Positions 1 to 8,765 of a stretch of 64,000 nucleotides of DNA are shown here, piece by piece. This DNA comes from Corynebacterium sp. (lineage in GTDB: Bacteria; Actinomycetota; Actinomycetes; Mycobacteriales; Mycobacteriaceae): NCBI RefSeq assembly GCF_030826625.1, contig NZ_JAPJNQ010000001.1:40359-104358 (forward strand), in the 5' to 3' direction. The stretch's first letter is position 1. Every line of letters begins with the position of its first letter. The notes below the pieces were generated by a model. The model saw only the letters and a list, made by a program, of their open reading frames with translations. It made no database searches and was not told the DNA's origin. The translations under genes were made by a program, and so were the position numbers.

Positions 1-1
1 G

Positions 2-1462
2 TCGACGTACGCCTCGATCATCAAAACCATCAAGGACCGCGGATATGTCCATGCTCGCGGTAATGCGCTGGTGCCATCGTGGGTGGCATTTGCCGTGGTC
101 GGTTTGCTGGAAAACAACTTCGCGCCGCTGGTTGATTACGATTTCACATCCTCGATGGAAGACGAACTCGACCAGATCGCAACCGGCGAGCAAGACCGCA
201 CCGAGTGGCTCACCGGCTTCTACTTCGGCAATGATGTCCAGGACGATAACGATAAGAACACCGCCGAATCCATTGCGCGCCACGGTGGCCTGAAATCGCT
301 GATCGACGTTAACCTGGAAAAGATTGACGCCCGCGCGGTGAACTCACTGCACCTTTTCGACGACGAAGAAGGCCGTGCCGTCGTCGTCCGGGTTGGTCGT
401 TATGGACCGTACTTGGAGCGTCGTGTTGGCACAGATGCCAACGGCGAGCCGGAGTACCAGCGCGCGAACCTGTCGGAGTCGACCACTCCGGACGAGCTGA
501 ATCTGCAGATGGCAGAAAAGCTGTTTGCAACCCCACAGGGTGGCCGTGAACTGGGCGAAAACCCAGAAAACGGCAGGGTGATCGTCGCGAAGGAAGGCCG
601 GTTTGGCCCCTACGTCACCGAGCAGGTGCGTGACGACGAGCAAGAAAAGGCCGCAGCTGAGGCCGAGGAAATTATCCGCGAAGAGCGTGCCGCCGAAGAT
701 GCACAGCGCAAAGAGGAAGGCAAGCGCGCTAAGAACTGGGATACCAAGACTGCGGAGAAGCAAAAAGAAAAACGCATCGGCGAGTTAGTGGAAGCCAAGC
801 TGAAGCCGGCGACGGCCTCGCTGTTCCAATCGATGGAACCGGCTTCGGTGACTCTCGAGCAGGCGCTGCGTTTATTGTCGCTGCCGCGCGAAGTTGGCGT
901 TGACCCTTCTGATGGCGAGATGATCACCGCGCAAAACGGCCGCTATGGTCCCTACCTGAAGAAGGGCTCGGACTCGCGCTCGTTGGCAGAAGAAGAGCAG
1001 ATCTTCACCGTGAGCTTGGATGAGGCACGCCGTATTTATGCGGAGCCGAAGCGTCGTGGTCGTGCTGCTGCGCAGCCACCGCTGAAGAAGCTGGGAGATA
1101 ATGACGTTTCCGGTAAGCCGATGACGGTGAAAGACGGTCGGTTTGGCCCGTATGTCACCGACGGCGAGACCAACGCTTCGCTGCGCAAGGGCGATAAGCC
1201 AGAAGCGATGACCGATGCGCGGGCCAATGAGTTGCTCTCTGAGCGGCGTGCGAAAGAAGCAGCCGGTGAGGTAGGCAAGAGGACCACCAAGAAGGCCGGG
1301 AAGAAGACGGCTGCGAAAAAGAGCGCCAAGAAAACCACGGCGAAGAAATCTACCACGAAAAAGACGACCAAAAAGACCGCTAAGAAATCGGCGAAGAAGG
1401 CGACCAAAAAGCCTTCACCAGGGACGAAAAACGTGGTGAAGGCAGGATCGCGCCGGAGCTAG
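2..1462 (+). CDS. topA: DNA topoisomerase I, C-terminal part (5' end outside window)
   Basis: Relaxes negatively supercoiled DNA through a transient 5'-phosphotyrosine link. The reading frame is open from base 2 and begins with STYASII, the conserved segment downstream of the catalytic tyrosine, so the TOPRIM domain and active-site Tyr lie upstream of the window. Four actinobacterial C-terminal DNA-binding repeats are visible by their GR(Y/F)GPY cores at about residues 130, 198, 312 and 378 of the visible part. No zinc-finger Cys clusters are present, as in mycobacterial TopA. The last ~60 residues are a Lys/Thr/Ala tail of the kind that aids processivity in actinobacterial enzymes. The gene is convergent with the DUF418 gene, and a small UUCG-type hairpin overlaps the stop codon. 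Confidence 0.96.
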   Translation, partial: STYASIIKTIKDRGYVHARGNALVPSWVAFAVVGLLENNFAPLVDYDFTSSMEDELDQIATGEQDRTEWLTGFYFGNDVQDDNDKNTAESIARHGGLKSLIDVNLEKIDARAVNSLHLFDDEEGRAVVVRVGRYGPYLERRVGTDANGEPEYQRANLSESTTPDELNLQMAEKLFATPQGGRELGENPENGRVIVAKEGRFGPYVTEQVRDDEQEKAAAEAEEIIREERAAEDAQRKEEGKRAKNWDTKTAEKQKEKRIGELVEAKLKPATASLFQSMEPASVTLEQALRLLSLPREVGVDPSDGEMITAQNGRYGPYLKKGSDSRSLAEEEQIFTVSLDEARRIYAEPKRRGRAAAQPPLKKLGDNDVSGKPMTVKDGRFGPYVTDGETNASLRKGDKPEAMTDARANELLSERRAKEAAGEVGKRTTKKAGKKTAAKKSAKKTTAKKSTTKKTTKKTAKKSAKKATKKPSPGTKNVVKAGSRRS

Positions 1463-1476
1463 TCCTTCGGGGCTAG
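1459..1476 (+). terminator. UUCG-tetraloop hairpin at the topA stop
   Basis: CTAGTCC-TTCG-GGGCTAG forms a 7-bp stem (one G-U) with a UUCG loop overlapping the TAG stop. Only a weak T-rich tract follows, so termination efficiency is uncertain. Confidence 0.4.
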
Positions 1477-1509
1477 TCTTCCGGGAGGGGAGTAGTGTTC
1501 CGAAGCTAG

Positions 1510-2928
1510 TTAGCCTGCGGAGCCAGAATTCCCTGGAGCTGTGAAACCACCGGGAGCGTCAGGAGCGTCAGCAGTCTTCGCAGAGGTAGACGACGCAGCG
1601 GCAATCCGTTTGCGTTCTTCGCGCTTGGACTCAATGCGCGGGCGCGAGCCGGGGCCATAGCCCAAGCGTCGGTGGGCGATTTCGAGCGGGCCATTCCAGC
1701 CCAGTGCCTCCCAAAGCCAAGCCAGCAGTAAAGTTGCCAACCAAACCAAGAATGCGATCACGCTTAACCCGGTGACGGTACGGCCTTCTGCTAAGTTCAG
1801 AGTGAATGGCAGTACTAAGAGCACAAAGAACACTGATTGGGCGACATAGCCAGACATGGAGCGTTTGCCCAGCGCGATGAATGGGCGCAGCAAGATTGGT
1901 AGCCGCTGGGTTTTGTCGTATTGCTTCTGCGCGCGGTTGCAGCCCAACGCGATGGCAGCGAGGATGCCCGGGCCGGTAAAAATCCCTAGAAAAAGATTTG
2001 CTGTCATCAGCTGATCAGCCAAATCTGGGTTGATGATTTCCAGTTCTGCCAAGCCCCACGGCACGCCAATGCCGACGCAGATTGCAGCAGCGACCACTGC
2101 CCAAATTACGAGTTCTTTTCGGTGCGCATCGACGTCGGCAAGCACCCCACGACGCGCCCACACAAAGCCCAGCAGAATCACCGGAAGCAGCGTGAAAGCC
2201 ACAAATATAGCTATGAATGGCGAGAATAGGGCGATAAAAAAGTTTTCTAATGCATATTGGCCGTAATCGCCGGTGTGCGTGGTGCCTTCCGGGAATCCAG
2301 TGGTGAACGAGACTGTATCACCGAAAAATGAAGAGCCGATGCTGGAGAATACGATGGCTATGCCAGTCACGGCATGGACTGCGAAAAGCCCAGTGATGAT
2401 CCACCCCAAAGTCTTATTGCGCAGTGACAACATGGCTGCGACCAGCATGCCTGCAACGCCGTAAGGCAACATGATGTCACCGAAAAACAGTAACACCATG
2501 TGCAGCAAGCCGAAGACTGCGAGGAAGAAATATCGGCGAAGAATAACCTGGCGGGCGCGGGCGAGGGGAAAAGACTTCTTCCACAGGCTCATGGCGATCA
2601 GCCCGATGCCGAAGCCCAAGAGCGTGGAGAACATTGGCAGGCCGCGTACATGCACGAACATTGCGGAAAAAAGCGTGAAGACGGTATCGAGTAGTGAGCC
2701 GTCGGCATAGCCGCCGAAATAAGAATCGTGGATGCCTTCAGCGTGTTTGTTGGAGGTCTCTAGCGTCCACGCAGTCTGTATGTTTGCCAGCGCGATGCCG
2801 AGCAGCGCGATGCCGCGGGCGAAATCGGGTGCGATCATGCGTGGGGTAGGCGATGGCTGGTTCTGCGGTGCCGGGTTTTCCGGCGGTGGGGTGCTTGTTT
2901 GCGGGTATGGTGCAGGCTGATTCTGCAT
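1510..2928 (-). CDS. DUF418 family multi-pass membrane protein
   Basis: About 472 residues. A Pro/Gln-rich cytoplasmic leader of ~30 residues is followed by RMIAPDFARGIALLGI, the typical opening of DUF418/YeiB-like proteins, and then roughly nine to ten hydrophobic segments. The C-terminal part contains the DUF418 region with GxxSMSGYVAQS. The tail after the last helix is hydrophilic. The family has no firmly established biochemical role; some members sit with transport or envelope genes. I chose the ATG at 2928 because GGGAG lies 8-9 nt upstream; a TTG at 2979 would add 17 residues with no clear ribosome site. It is transcribed alone, convergent with topA. Confidence 0.85.
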   Translation of the reverse strand: MQNQPAPYPQTSTPPPENPAPQNQPSPTPRMIAPDFARGIALLGIALANIQTAWTLETSNKHAEGIHDSYFGGYADGSLLDTVFTLFSAMFVHVRGLPMFSTLLGFGIGLIAMSLWKKSFPLARARQVILRRYFFLAVFGLLHMVLLFFGDIMLPYGVAGMLVAAMLSLRNKTLGWIITGLFAVHAVTGIAIVFSSIGSSFFGDTVSFTTGFPEGTTHTGDYGQYALENFFIALFSPFIAIFVAFTLLPVILLGFVWARRGVLADVDAHRKELVIWAVVAAAICVGIGVPWGLAELEIINPDLADQLMTANLFLGIFTGPGILAAIALGCNRAQKQYDKTQRLPILLRPFIALGKRSMSGYVAQSVFFVLLVLPFTLNLAEGRTVTGLSVIAFLVWLATLLLAWLWEALGWNGPLEIAHRRLGYGPGSRPRIESKREERKRIAAASSTSAKTADAPDAPGGFTAPGNSGSAG

Positions 2929-3098
2929 AAAGGCTCCCAGCGTGTGTACTTCAAAGTTGAGTATTTCGGCGCCATCCAAGCGCTAAAGGTAGGTTAGCAA
3001 AACCACGATTAGCCGAGACGGTCAACCGTAAAATGCAGCGGGTATAGCATCGGCAGGGGGTGGCGTCGACTAGCACGACACCGACAAGCAGAAAACCG

Positions 3099-4625
3099 CT
3101 AGGAACGATCCGCGAGAGTGGCCCGTACCGGCCGTGCCAGCTGTGTCATTTCTCCGCGCCCACGCAGCTCGATGGATTTCAGGAACGTCCAGCGTGCTCG
3201 TTCGACCTCGTTAGCTCCGCGTAAAGTCGCTGCATTGGTAAGGATCTGCCCGGGGGTGTCTTTGGCCAGCTCGGTCAGACGTGCAGCTTGGTTCACCGCA
3301 TCACCGATGACGGTGTACTCGAAGCGATCAGAACCACCAATGTGCCCGGCGACGACGTGCCCGGCGGCCACCCCGATGCCGGCGTGCAAGGCTAGTCCTT
3401 TGAGCTCTTCGCGTAGCTCGCGCGCCGCCTGCAGTGCGAGTGAATTTGCATCAGTTAGTTGCAGTGGAGCGCCGAAGACTGCCAGTGCAGCATCGCCCTG
3501 GAACTTGTTGATGATGCCTCGGTTGCGGTGTACACATTCGACGACGTGCTCAAAAAACTGGTTGAGCTCGCCGACGACTTCTTCCGGGGTATGGCTGACG
3601 GCAAAGGTCGTCGAGCCGATCACGTCGACGAAAAGCACCGCGACTTCACGGTCTTCGCCGCCGAGCTCGGGACGTTCTTCCAGAGCTTTGGTGGCGACTT
3701 CCGTGCCGACATAGCGGCCGAAAATATCGCGCACCCGTTCGCGCTCTCGCAGGCCTTTCATCATCTCGTTAAAACCGGCTTGCAGAACACCCATTTCGGA
3801 GCCGTCGTAGATATCGACTGCCACATTGGATTCACCACGGCGTACGCGGTTGATCGCATCCTGCAATTCTTTGATGGGGTCGATCACGCTCATCATGGCG
3901 AACATCGTGCCGGTCAGCCCAGTAACAAAACCGGTGGCAGCCATGATCAACACTGGTGGGATGAGGTCAGCGGCGTTGTCTGTGAAGTAATCAGCCTGGT
4001 GAGCAAACAGCAGCAGCACGATGCCGAGGATGGGCACGCCCGTGGTCATCACCCAGGTGGTCAGCAAACGCACTTTGATCGGCGGTTCCAGGGTGGAATC
4101 TTCAAACCGGCGTGCCAGTGCCTCGGCTGCGACTGGGCGCACCAAACGTTCGGCTTGCAAGTATGTGATCAGGATGGTGATCATCCCGGTGAGTGATGTG
4201 GAGATTGCGACGACCAAGCCCAGTCGGGCGGCGAAATTGCCGGCGAGGATGGTGGCAACCAAAATACCGATCAGCCAGACGAAGGCCGCCACCCCGGCCT
4301 GGTAGACCGGAATGCGCATGACCAGGTAGCGCACCATGTTTCGGTCGTGCTGTTCGGGGTTGCGTTGCCAGTCGAGTACTGGCCGGAACAGTAAATAGGT
4401 TGCGCCCATCCCGACGAGCACAGCGAATACTAGATAGGCGATGCCGACGGACCATAGGTTGGGAACTTCATCCGTGAAATCGGCGATTTCTGGCATCGGG
4501 ATGAAAAATCGCACGAACAGCATCACTGCGATGGCGCCCGTGATGTTTGCGCCCAGAACTGCGGTAGCGAAAAGCGGCCACGAGGTTCCCCAAAGCCACT
4601 TCATGCCACGCAGAAATCTGTTCAT
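3099..4625 (-). CDS. cyaB: Membrane class III adenylate cyclase with HAMP domain
   Basis: Converts ATP to cAMP, the ligand of the corynebacterial CRP-type regulator GlxR. The 508-residue protein has six hydrophobic segments in its first ~250 residues, a HAMP linker (around VIDPIKELQDAINRVRRGE) and a C-terminal cyclase homology domain. Catalytic elements are intact: metal-binding Asp in LFVDVIGS (~332) and in FQGDAALAVFG (~376), substrate Lys in NKFQGD, and the VIGDAVNQAARL block with Asn and Arg for the transition state. The architecture matches the mycobacterial Rv1318c group, and the position beside topA matches cyaB in C. glutamicum. It is divergent from holB across 43 bp. A TTGTAT hexamer 6 nt before the ATG suggests a leaderless transcript. 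Confidence 0.9.
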   Translation of the reverse strand: MNRFLRGMKWLWGTSWPLFATAVLGANITGAIAVMLFVRFFIPMPEIADFTDEVPNLWSVGIAYLVFAVLVGMGATYLLFRPVLDWQRNPEQHDRNMVRYLVMRIPVYQAGVAAFVWLIGILVATILAGNFAARLGLVVAISTSLTGMITILITYLQAERLVRPVAAEALARRFEDSTLEPPIKVRLLTTWVMTTGVPILGIVLLLFAHQADYFTDNAADLIPPVLIMAATGFVTGLTGTMFAMMSVIDPIKELQDAINRVRRGESNVAVDIYDGSEMGVLQAGFNEMMKGLRERERVRDIFGRYVGTEVATKALEERPELGGEDREVAVLFVDVIGSTTFAVSHTPEEVVGELNQFFEHVVECVHRNRGIINKFQGDAALAVFGAPLQLTDANSLALQAARELREELKGLALHAGIGVAAGHVVAGHIGGSDRFEYTVIGDAVNQAARLTELAKDTPGQILTNAATLRGANEVERARWTFLKSIELRGRGEMTQLARPVRATLADRS

Positions 4626-4656
4626 AACTTAATACAATAATGGTGCACCACCCGGC

Positions 4657-4662
4657 TACACT
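4657..4662 (+). promoter_or_regulatory. Candidate -10 element for leaderless holB mRNA
   Basis: TACACT lies 6 nt upstream of the GTG at 4669 and no Shine-Dalgarno sequence is present, so transcription would begin at or next to the start codon. No good -35 hexamer is visible. Confidence 0.45.
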
Positions 4663-4668
4663 AGTGGC

Positions 4669-5961
4669 GTGAGTAATACGCGAGCCGCAACGGCGGACGA
4701 CGCCACATCTACAACCGTCACACCTGCAACATTGACCCCAAACGATACTTCTTCGAGTTCTGCTCTCACTATCGCTGAGCGTCTGCGTGATCACCCCCGG
4801 GTGCAAAAAACCATCATGGATGCCGCCCGTGCAGCCGCGCAGACACCCCAAGCCCAAACCCATGCGATGTCACATGCGTGGTTATTTACCGGCCCGCCGG
4901 GCGCTGGACGCTCAACCACAGCGTTGAACTTTGCTGCTGCGCTGCTCTGCGAAACCCCGGGCGCCTATGGCTGTGGAGAATGCCAAGCCTGTCGTACAGC
5001 GATGACGGGCAAGCACACAGATGTCGTGCATGTCGTGCCGCAAGAGTTGTCGATCGGAGTGGATTTCGTCCGCGACAACGTTGTCTCTTCTGCTGCCAAG
5101 CGCCCCACGGTTGGCGCCTGGCGTGTGGTGATTTTCGAAGACGCCGACCGGCTGACCGACGGTGCCGCCAATGCACTGCTGAAAACCATCGAGGAACCGC
5201 CCGCGCATACCGTGATCATCTTGTGTGCGCCGTCGACTGACCCGGAGGACTTCCCACAGACGCTGCGTTCCCGCTGCCGCCATCTGTACGTGCCGGCGTT
5301 ACCGGTGGACACGATTGTGCAGATGCTTGTCGACGAAGGTGCGAGTGAAAATCACGCCCGGTTGGCAGCGCATACTTCGTTGCGCCATGTTGGCCGCGCC
5401 CGCAAATTAGTGAATACCCCGGCGATCCAGCAGCGGCGTGCGCAAGCCATCAACCTCGCGGAAGCTATCTTCCACGAATCCGGTGGCTTCCAGGCCGTCG
5501 GCCAATTGGTTAAAGCTGTCGAAAAAGAAGCAAAAGAAAGTTACGCCGAAGCGGATGAGGCGGAAAAAGAACGTCTGCGCAACGCTTTGGGTATGGGGGC
5601 GAGAGGGAAAGGTACTCAGAAATCTGTTTCTGGTGGTGCTGGTGACTTGCGTGAGCTGGAAAAGCAGCAGAAGAAACGGCAAACGCGGCGTTTACGGGAT
5701 GTATTGGATCTTGCCTTGGTTGATCTGGCTGGGATTTACCGGGACGCGCTGATGGTAAAGCTGGGCGCACAGGTGGATCTGACACATCCGGATTTTCAGC
5801 CGCTGGCCTCGGAGCTGGCTGAGCATTTGGATGAAGCGGGGCTGGTGGAATGCCAGGATGCGATTAGTCATTATCGTGAGCTTTTAGGCTTTAACGTCTC
5901 GCCGCAGATTGCTTTCGACGGGCTGGTGGGGCGTTTGCGCTGTGCATACCGGGTGCACTAA
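4669..5961 (+). CDS. holB: DNA polymerase III subunit delta'
   Basis: Clamp-loader subunit that, with delta and tau/gamma, loads the beta clamp. The 430-residue protein has an N-terminal low-complexity Thr/Ser/Ala stretch (~35 residues), then the AAA+ module: Walker A GPPGAGRST (~74-82), the zinc-module Cys cluster CGECQAC (~102-108), the FEDADRL Walker-B-like segment, and sensor 1/SRC motif (LRSRCRHL). The C-terminal collar region contains a charged insert (~290-330). Translation starts at GTG. The N-terminal extension is longer than in many homologues; ATGs at codons 49 and 67 exist but lack ribosome sites and would cut into conserved sequence. Confidence 0.93.
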   Translation: MSNTRAATADDATSTTVTPATLTPNDTSSSSALTIAERLRDHPRVQKTIMDAARAAAQTPQAQTHAMSHAWLFTGPPGAGRSTTALNFAAALLCETPGAYGCGECQACRTAMTGKHTDVVHVVPQELSIGVDFVRDNVVSSAAKRPTVGAWRVVIFEDADRLTDGAANALLKTIEEPPAHTVIILCAPSTDPEDFPQTLRSRCRHLYVPALPVDTIVQMLVDEGASENHARLAAHTSLRHVGRARKLVNTPAIQQRRAQAINLAEAIFHESGGFQAVGQLVKAVEKEAKESYAEADEAEKERLRNALGMGARGKGTQKSVSGGAGDLRELEKQQKKRQTRRLRDVLDLALVDLAGIYRDALMVKLGAQVDLTHPDFQPLASELAEHLDEAGLVECQDAISHYRELLGFNVSPQIAFDGLVGRLRCAYRVH

Positions 5962-5965
5962 CTGT

Positions 5966-5988
5966 TACCGCCTCCCTGGTGTGGCGGT
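5966..5988 (+). terminator. Weak hairpin after holB
   Basis: ACCGCC and GGCGGT are separated by ~10 nt just after the holB stop, followed by a mixed, not T-rich, tract. A second small hairpin, CCCGC-TAT-GCGGG at 6061-6073, follows before the tRNA. Either could end holB transcription. Confidence 0.3.
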
Positions 5989-6102
5989 GCTAGTCCTGCC
6001 GTTTTCCATTGACGGCGACTATCGGCTAGAATGCCAGTGTTGCTGTGATTGTGCAGGAAGCCCGCTATGCGGGAATCTTTCACGGTTCCACACAAGCAAC
6101 GT

Positions 6103-6178
6103 GCCATCTTAGCTCAGTCGGTAGAGCAGCTCCCTCGTAAAGAGCAGGTCAAGGGTTCGATTCCCTTAGATGGCTCCA
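6103..6178 (+). tRNA. tRNA-Thr (anticodon CGT), CCA encoded
   Basis: The 76-nt cloverleaf reads: acceptor GCCATCT/AGATGGC, D stem GCTC/GAGC with AGTCGGTA loop, anticodon loop CTCGTAA (anticodon CGT, decoding ACG), T stem AAGGG/CCCTT with TTCGATT loop, discriminator T and encoded CCA at 6176-6178. The anticodon stem GCTCC/AGAGC has a C31-A39 mismatch next to the loop. A TAGAAT at 6027-6032 may be the -10 element of its promoter. Confidence 0.97.
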
Positions 6179-6370
6179 CTACTTCAACTCTTATTCCGCA
6201 GTGATTTTGTTGATCCGTGTGCCATGGGGGATTGGCGCAGCTACATCAGTTCTCCACTTTTCAGCCGAAGCGCGGCCATTGACGATAAGGCGAAGGCTAG
6301 AGCAAAAGCTGAAATATTTTTGTGAGCTTGCTAACAGCTGTGATACCGTGGCATCGAATGTGAAGGGGAG

Positions 6371-6667
6371 ATGATGCAGATGCAGAAAGTGCTCGATTTT
6401 TTTGGGTTCACTTCACGTACAGAAGACTCAAATGAACAGCGAAGAAAATACGTCTTTGACGACCTGAGACCATCTCTCAGAGCTCTGGTCATAGTAGGAT
6501 CGCTGGGTCTTGCATTGCTTGTGGGATGCATATCCCATCTTATTAATGTCAGTGCGGGTGGCTATAAGCTTATTCCTTTCTGGCTGTTTTTACTATCTTT
6601 TGCGGTTCTGATGAGACTAGGAATTCGATTTTGCTTGTCTCTTGAACAAAGAAAAATGGGAGAATGA
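6371..6667 (+). CDS. Small two-helix membrane protein, unknown
   Basis: Up to 98 residues: a charged N-terminal ~36 residues (FTSRTEDSNEQRRKYVFDD), then two hydrophobic segments (~39-60 and ~67-90) and a short basic tail. I do not recognise a family. AAGGGGAG directly abuts the ATG at 6371; with normal spacing the real start may be the ATG at 6374 or, best spaced, 6380. The base composition is more AT-rich than the flanking core genes and the gene sits in the segment between tRNA-Thr and the AlbA-domain regulator, so it is probably accessory. Confidence 0.6.
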   Translation: MMQMQKVLDFFGFTSRTEDSNEQRRKYVFDDLRPSLRALVIVGSLGLALLVGCISHLINVSAGGYKLIPFWLFLLSFAVLMRLGIRFCLSLEQRKMGE

Positions 6668-6718
6668 AATCTTCAAGCAGGCTGCATCTCATAATGCACT
6701 TGATGGGGTGTAGCTTGG

Positions 6719-8461
6719 TTATTCTTTGGGGGATCGATTTATACGATAACGCGTAGAGCGCTGTCCTTGTCGACCTTCCATCAGCACGCTTCCGGCTGTT
6801 TGAAGTTGTTTGAGTGCATACCGAAGTTGGCCAGGACTCAGTTCTGGTATTGCCTCTACCAGCTCGGGGAATCTCATGGGTGCCTGGTTTAGCTGAGCGA
6901 TGATAGCTGCGGTATTCGTGCCGTGCACTGATGAAAAATCTGACGTTCTACGCTGCTGGGTACCTTTATCCCGTGGTGTCTCGTGTGAAGTATCTCGCGG
7001 ACGAAGTACCCCGTCTTGGTAAGAAGCGAGCTTGAGTGAGCTTAGTTCTGTGAGCAGATCATCTGCTTCGGACTGCCCGAGTGGGGCAAATTGCTTCCGC
7101 ATTTGTCCTATTGACCAAGTCGCGCCTTGCTCTAACGAAAGCAGTAACTCCATTTGAATAAGTGAGAGTTCTTGGTTGTGTGCGAGTTTTTGCGCGTGCT
7201 GGCGTTGTTCCGCGGATAATCGAGGCTGTCTACGGAAAATTACTTTGAATTGTGCGCCGTTATCGAAAAATTGTGGACGAGTGAGATTGCTATCTCGGCA
7301 AGCTCGCAAGATTTCGGCAATGCCACCACCTTCGCCTTCGATCACCGAGCTGCCGTCTGAAGTCTTGACGTGGCGCATGAGATTATACAAACGTTGGTTG
7401 ACTGCAGATTTTGCCAGGTCTGAGCTTGTTAATTGTTCGATGCTGAGTCCATGAAGCCCACCTGGGTTGGTGATGATGAGACGCTCACGAGTTAATCGGA
7501 TTTCTACGCTTTTACCACCACCTAACGAGGCAGCGCTGAGATCGCGGTGAACCAACGCATTGGCTATCGTTTCTCTTATTGCGCGCAGTGGAAATTCGCT
7601 ACGTTTTTTCATATGTCCACTGGCTTGATATTCGTCGATGGTGTCTGCATTGCGCGCTACCCACGCAACTGCATCTTCCAAAAGATCTGGAACAGCACCC
7701 TCAAAAGTTTCGATATTACGGTTTCGTGGTCCACCAAATCCTTCTGGCATTCGCACTGCGGCTGTAACTCGTAAAGCCGGCTCGGCCGCTTGTGGGAAAA
7801 ATCCGAGCCCGTACAGGCCTGAAACACTTAATGTACCGTCGGGAAGAATAACTTTCAGGGTACGTAGCAAATCCGCATCATTAACTACCTGGGACAAACG
7901 CCGAGAATACTGGCGAACTTCTGCTATATATCGTGAAGTTAATTCACTATTCAAATCTGCGCGAGTAGTGCCAGGTACCGGTTCAGAATCTGTTTCGTGG
8001 CTTCTTGCTGCTATGAGTGATGCATTCCGGATGAGCTGCAAATCGTTCGCGTTCATTTCATAATCGCCATCGCTTTGCCTCAGATATGCTTTGCCACGGT
8101 ATCTGGCCGGTTTATGCTCAGGTGATAGCGGATTTACGGTTATGGCTACCACGATTTTGCCATCGATAGGGACAACGTCTGAGAAAATTTGTGGTGCTGG
8201 ATCGATGCTGCTCCGTGTTTGGGTTGTCACAGCCTTGATTATTTTCGCTGGCTCATTTACTCCAGTGACACTGAAGTTTGTGCCTTCATCGACACCGAGC
8301 AGGACTGTGCCGCCAGTAGGCATATTCGCAAAGGCACAGATCGTTGTAGGCAGATTGTCTGGGACAGAGGAGCCGCGTTTTGCTTCGACATTCAGGAAGT
8401 CGTCGCCAAACTCCTGCATCTCGTGCAATGTTTGAATTAAAGTTCCACTGTCCCATTTCAC
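6719..8461 (-). CDS. AlbA_2 (Schlafen-type) domain ATP-binding regulator
   Basis: The 580-residue protein has an N-terminal AlbA_2/Schlafen domain (~15-130, with EAKRG, FANMPTGGTVLLGVDE and the YLRQSDGDYEM end), a middle HATPase-like region (~290-400: RAIRETIANALVHRDL, then IEGEGGGIAEI), and a C-terminal winged-helix-like stretch (~520-575, LSPGQLRYALKQLQTAGSV). This layout is that of 'ATP-binding protein/putative transcriptional regulator' families often annotated as RecG-like. Members occur in mobile and defence regions; the biochemical activity is generally not known. The start is GTG at 8461, inside an inverted repeat and 7 nt after a -10-like TACTCT, so it is likely leaderless and possibly autorepressed. 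Confidence 0.82.
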   Translation of the reverse strand: MKWDSGTLIQTLHEMQEFGDDFLNVEAKRGSSVPDNLPTTICAFANMPTGGTVLLGVDEGTNFSVTGVNEPAKIIKAVTTQTRSSIDPAPQIFSDVVPIDGKIVVAITVNPLSPEHKPARYRGKAYLRQSDGDYEMNANDLQLIRNASLIAARSHETDSEPVPGTTRADLNSELTSRYIAEVRQYSRRLSQVVNDADLLRTLKVILPDGTLSVSGLYGLGFFPQAAEPALRVTAAVRMPEGFGGPRNRNIETFEGAVPDLLEDAVAWVARNADTIDEYQASGHMKKRSEFPLRAIRETIANALVHRDLSAASLGGGKSVEIRLTRERLIITNPGGLHGLSIEQLTSSDLAKSAVNQRLYNLMRHVKTSDGSSVIEGEGGGIAEILRACRDSNLTRPQFFDNGAQFKVIFRRQPRLSAEQRQHAQKLAHNQELSLIQMELLLSLEQGATWSIGQMRKQFAPLGQSEADDLLTELSSLKLASYQDGVLRPRDTSHETPRDKGTQQRRTSDFSSVHGTNTAAIIAQLNQAPMRFPELVEAIPELSPGQLRYALKQLQTAGSVLMEGRQGQRSTRYRINRSPKE

Positions 8462-8490
8462 ACTGTAAAGAGTACAGTCACAGTGTGAAA
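8456..8490. promoter_or_regulatory. 11-bp inverted repeat over the start and promoter of the AlbA_2 gene
   Basis: TTTCACACTGT (8456-8466) and ACAGTGTGAAA (8480-8490) are perfect inverted copies separated by 13 nt, with an inner ACTGT/ACAGT pair. On the minus strand, TAGACA (8497-8492), a 17-bp spacer and TACTCT (8474-8469) form a promoter that reads into the GTG at 8461, which itself lies in one repeat arm. The arrangement looks like an operator. Confidence 0.7.
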
Positions 8491-8765
8491 GTGTCTAGCA
8501 CTCTCAGGGTGCTTGTGCACTGTGATGTGCACTGTTAGTCAGTAGTGTTTCAGTGTTGATGCCGGGATGATGCCTGGGTGTTTTTACCAGTGTTTTTGTG
8601 ACTGTAGGCGTCTTCGGCGAAAGTGAGTATTCTGATTTGCGAGTGACAATATGTCATCGATAGACCCTAAAATCAGGTCACAGTGTAAAACAACAGTGCA
8701 AAACTGGCTTACATTGTAAAACGCACACTGTAAATTACAGTCTGAAAATTGCAGTCTGGAAACTG
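8480..8765. repeat. Cluster of degenerate ACAGTGTAAAA direct repeats
   Basis: No gene is visible between 8462 and 8909. A series of related 11-12-mers occurs in direct orientation: ACAGTGTAAAAC (8680), ACAGTGCAAAAC (8693), ACATTGTAAAAC (8711), ACACTGTAAATT (8725), ACAGTCTGAAAA (8737) and GCAGTCTGGAAA (8751), spaced 12-18 nt. Looser copies (GCACTGTGATG, GCACTGTTAG, CAGTGTTGATG, CAGTGTTTTTG) fill 8515-8600. They share the core of the operator at 8456-8490. 8842-8862 also holds a CTAGCTA/TAGCTAG inverted repeat. Confidence 0.65.

Noticed and set aside
8480..8765. CRISPR array
   Set aside because: The repeats are short, degenerate and 12-18 nt apart with no unique spacers, and there are no cas genes.
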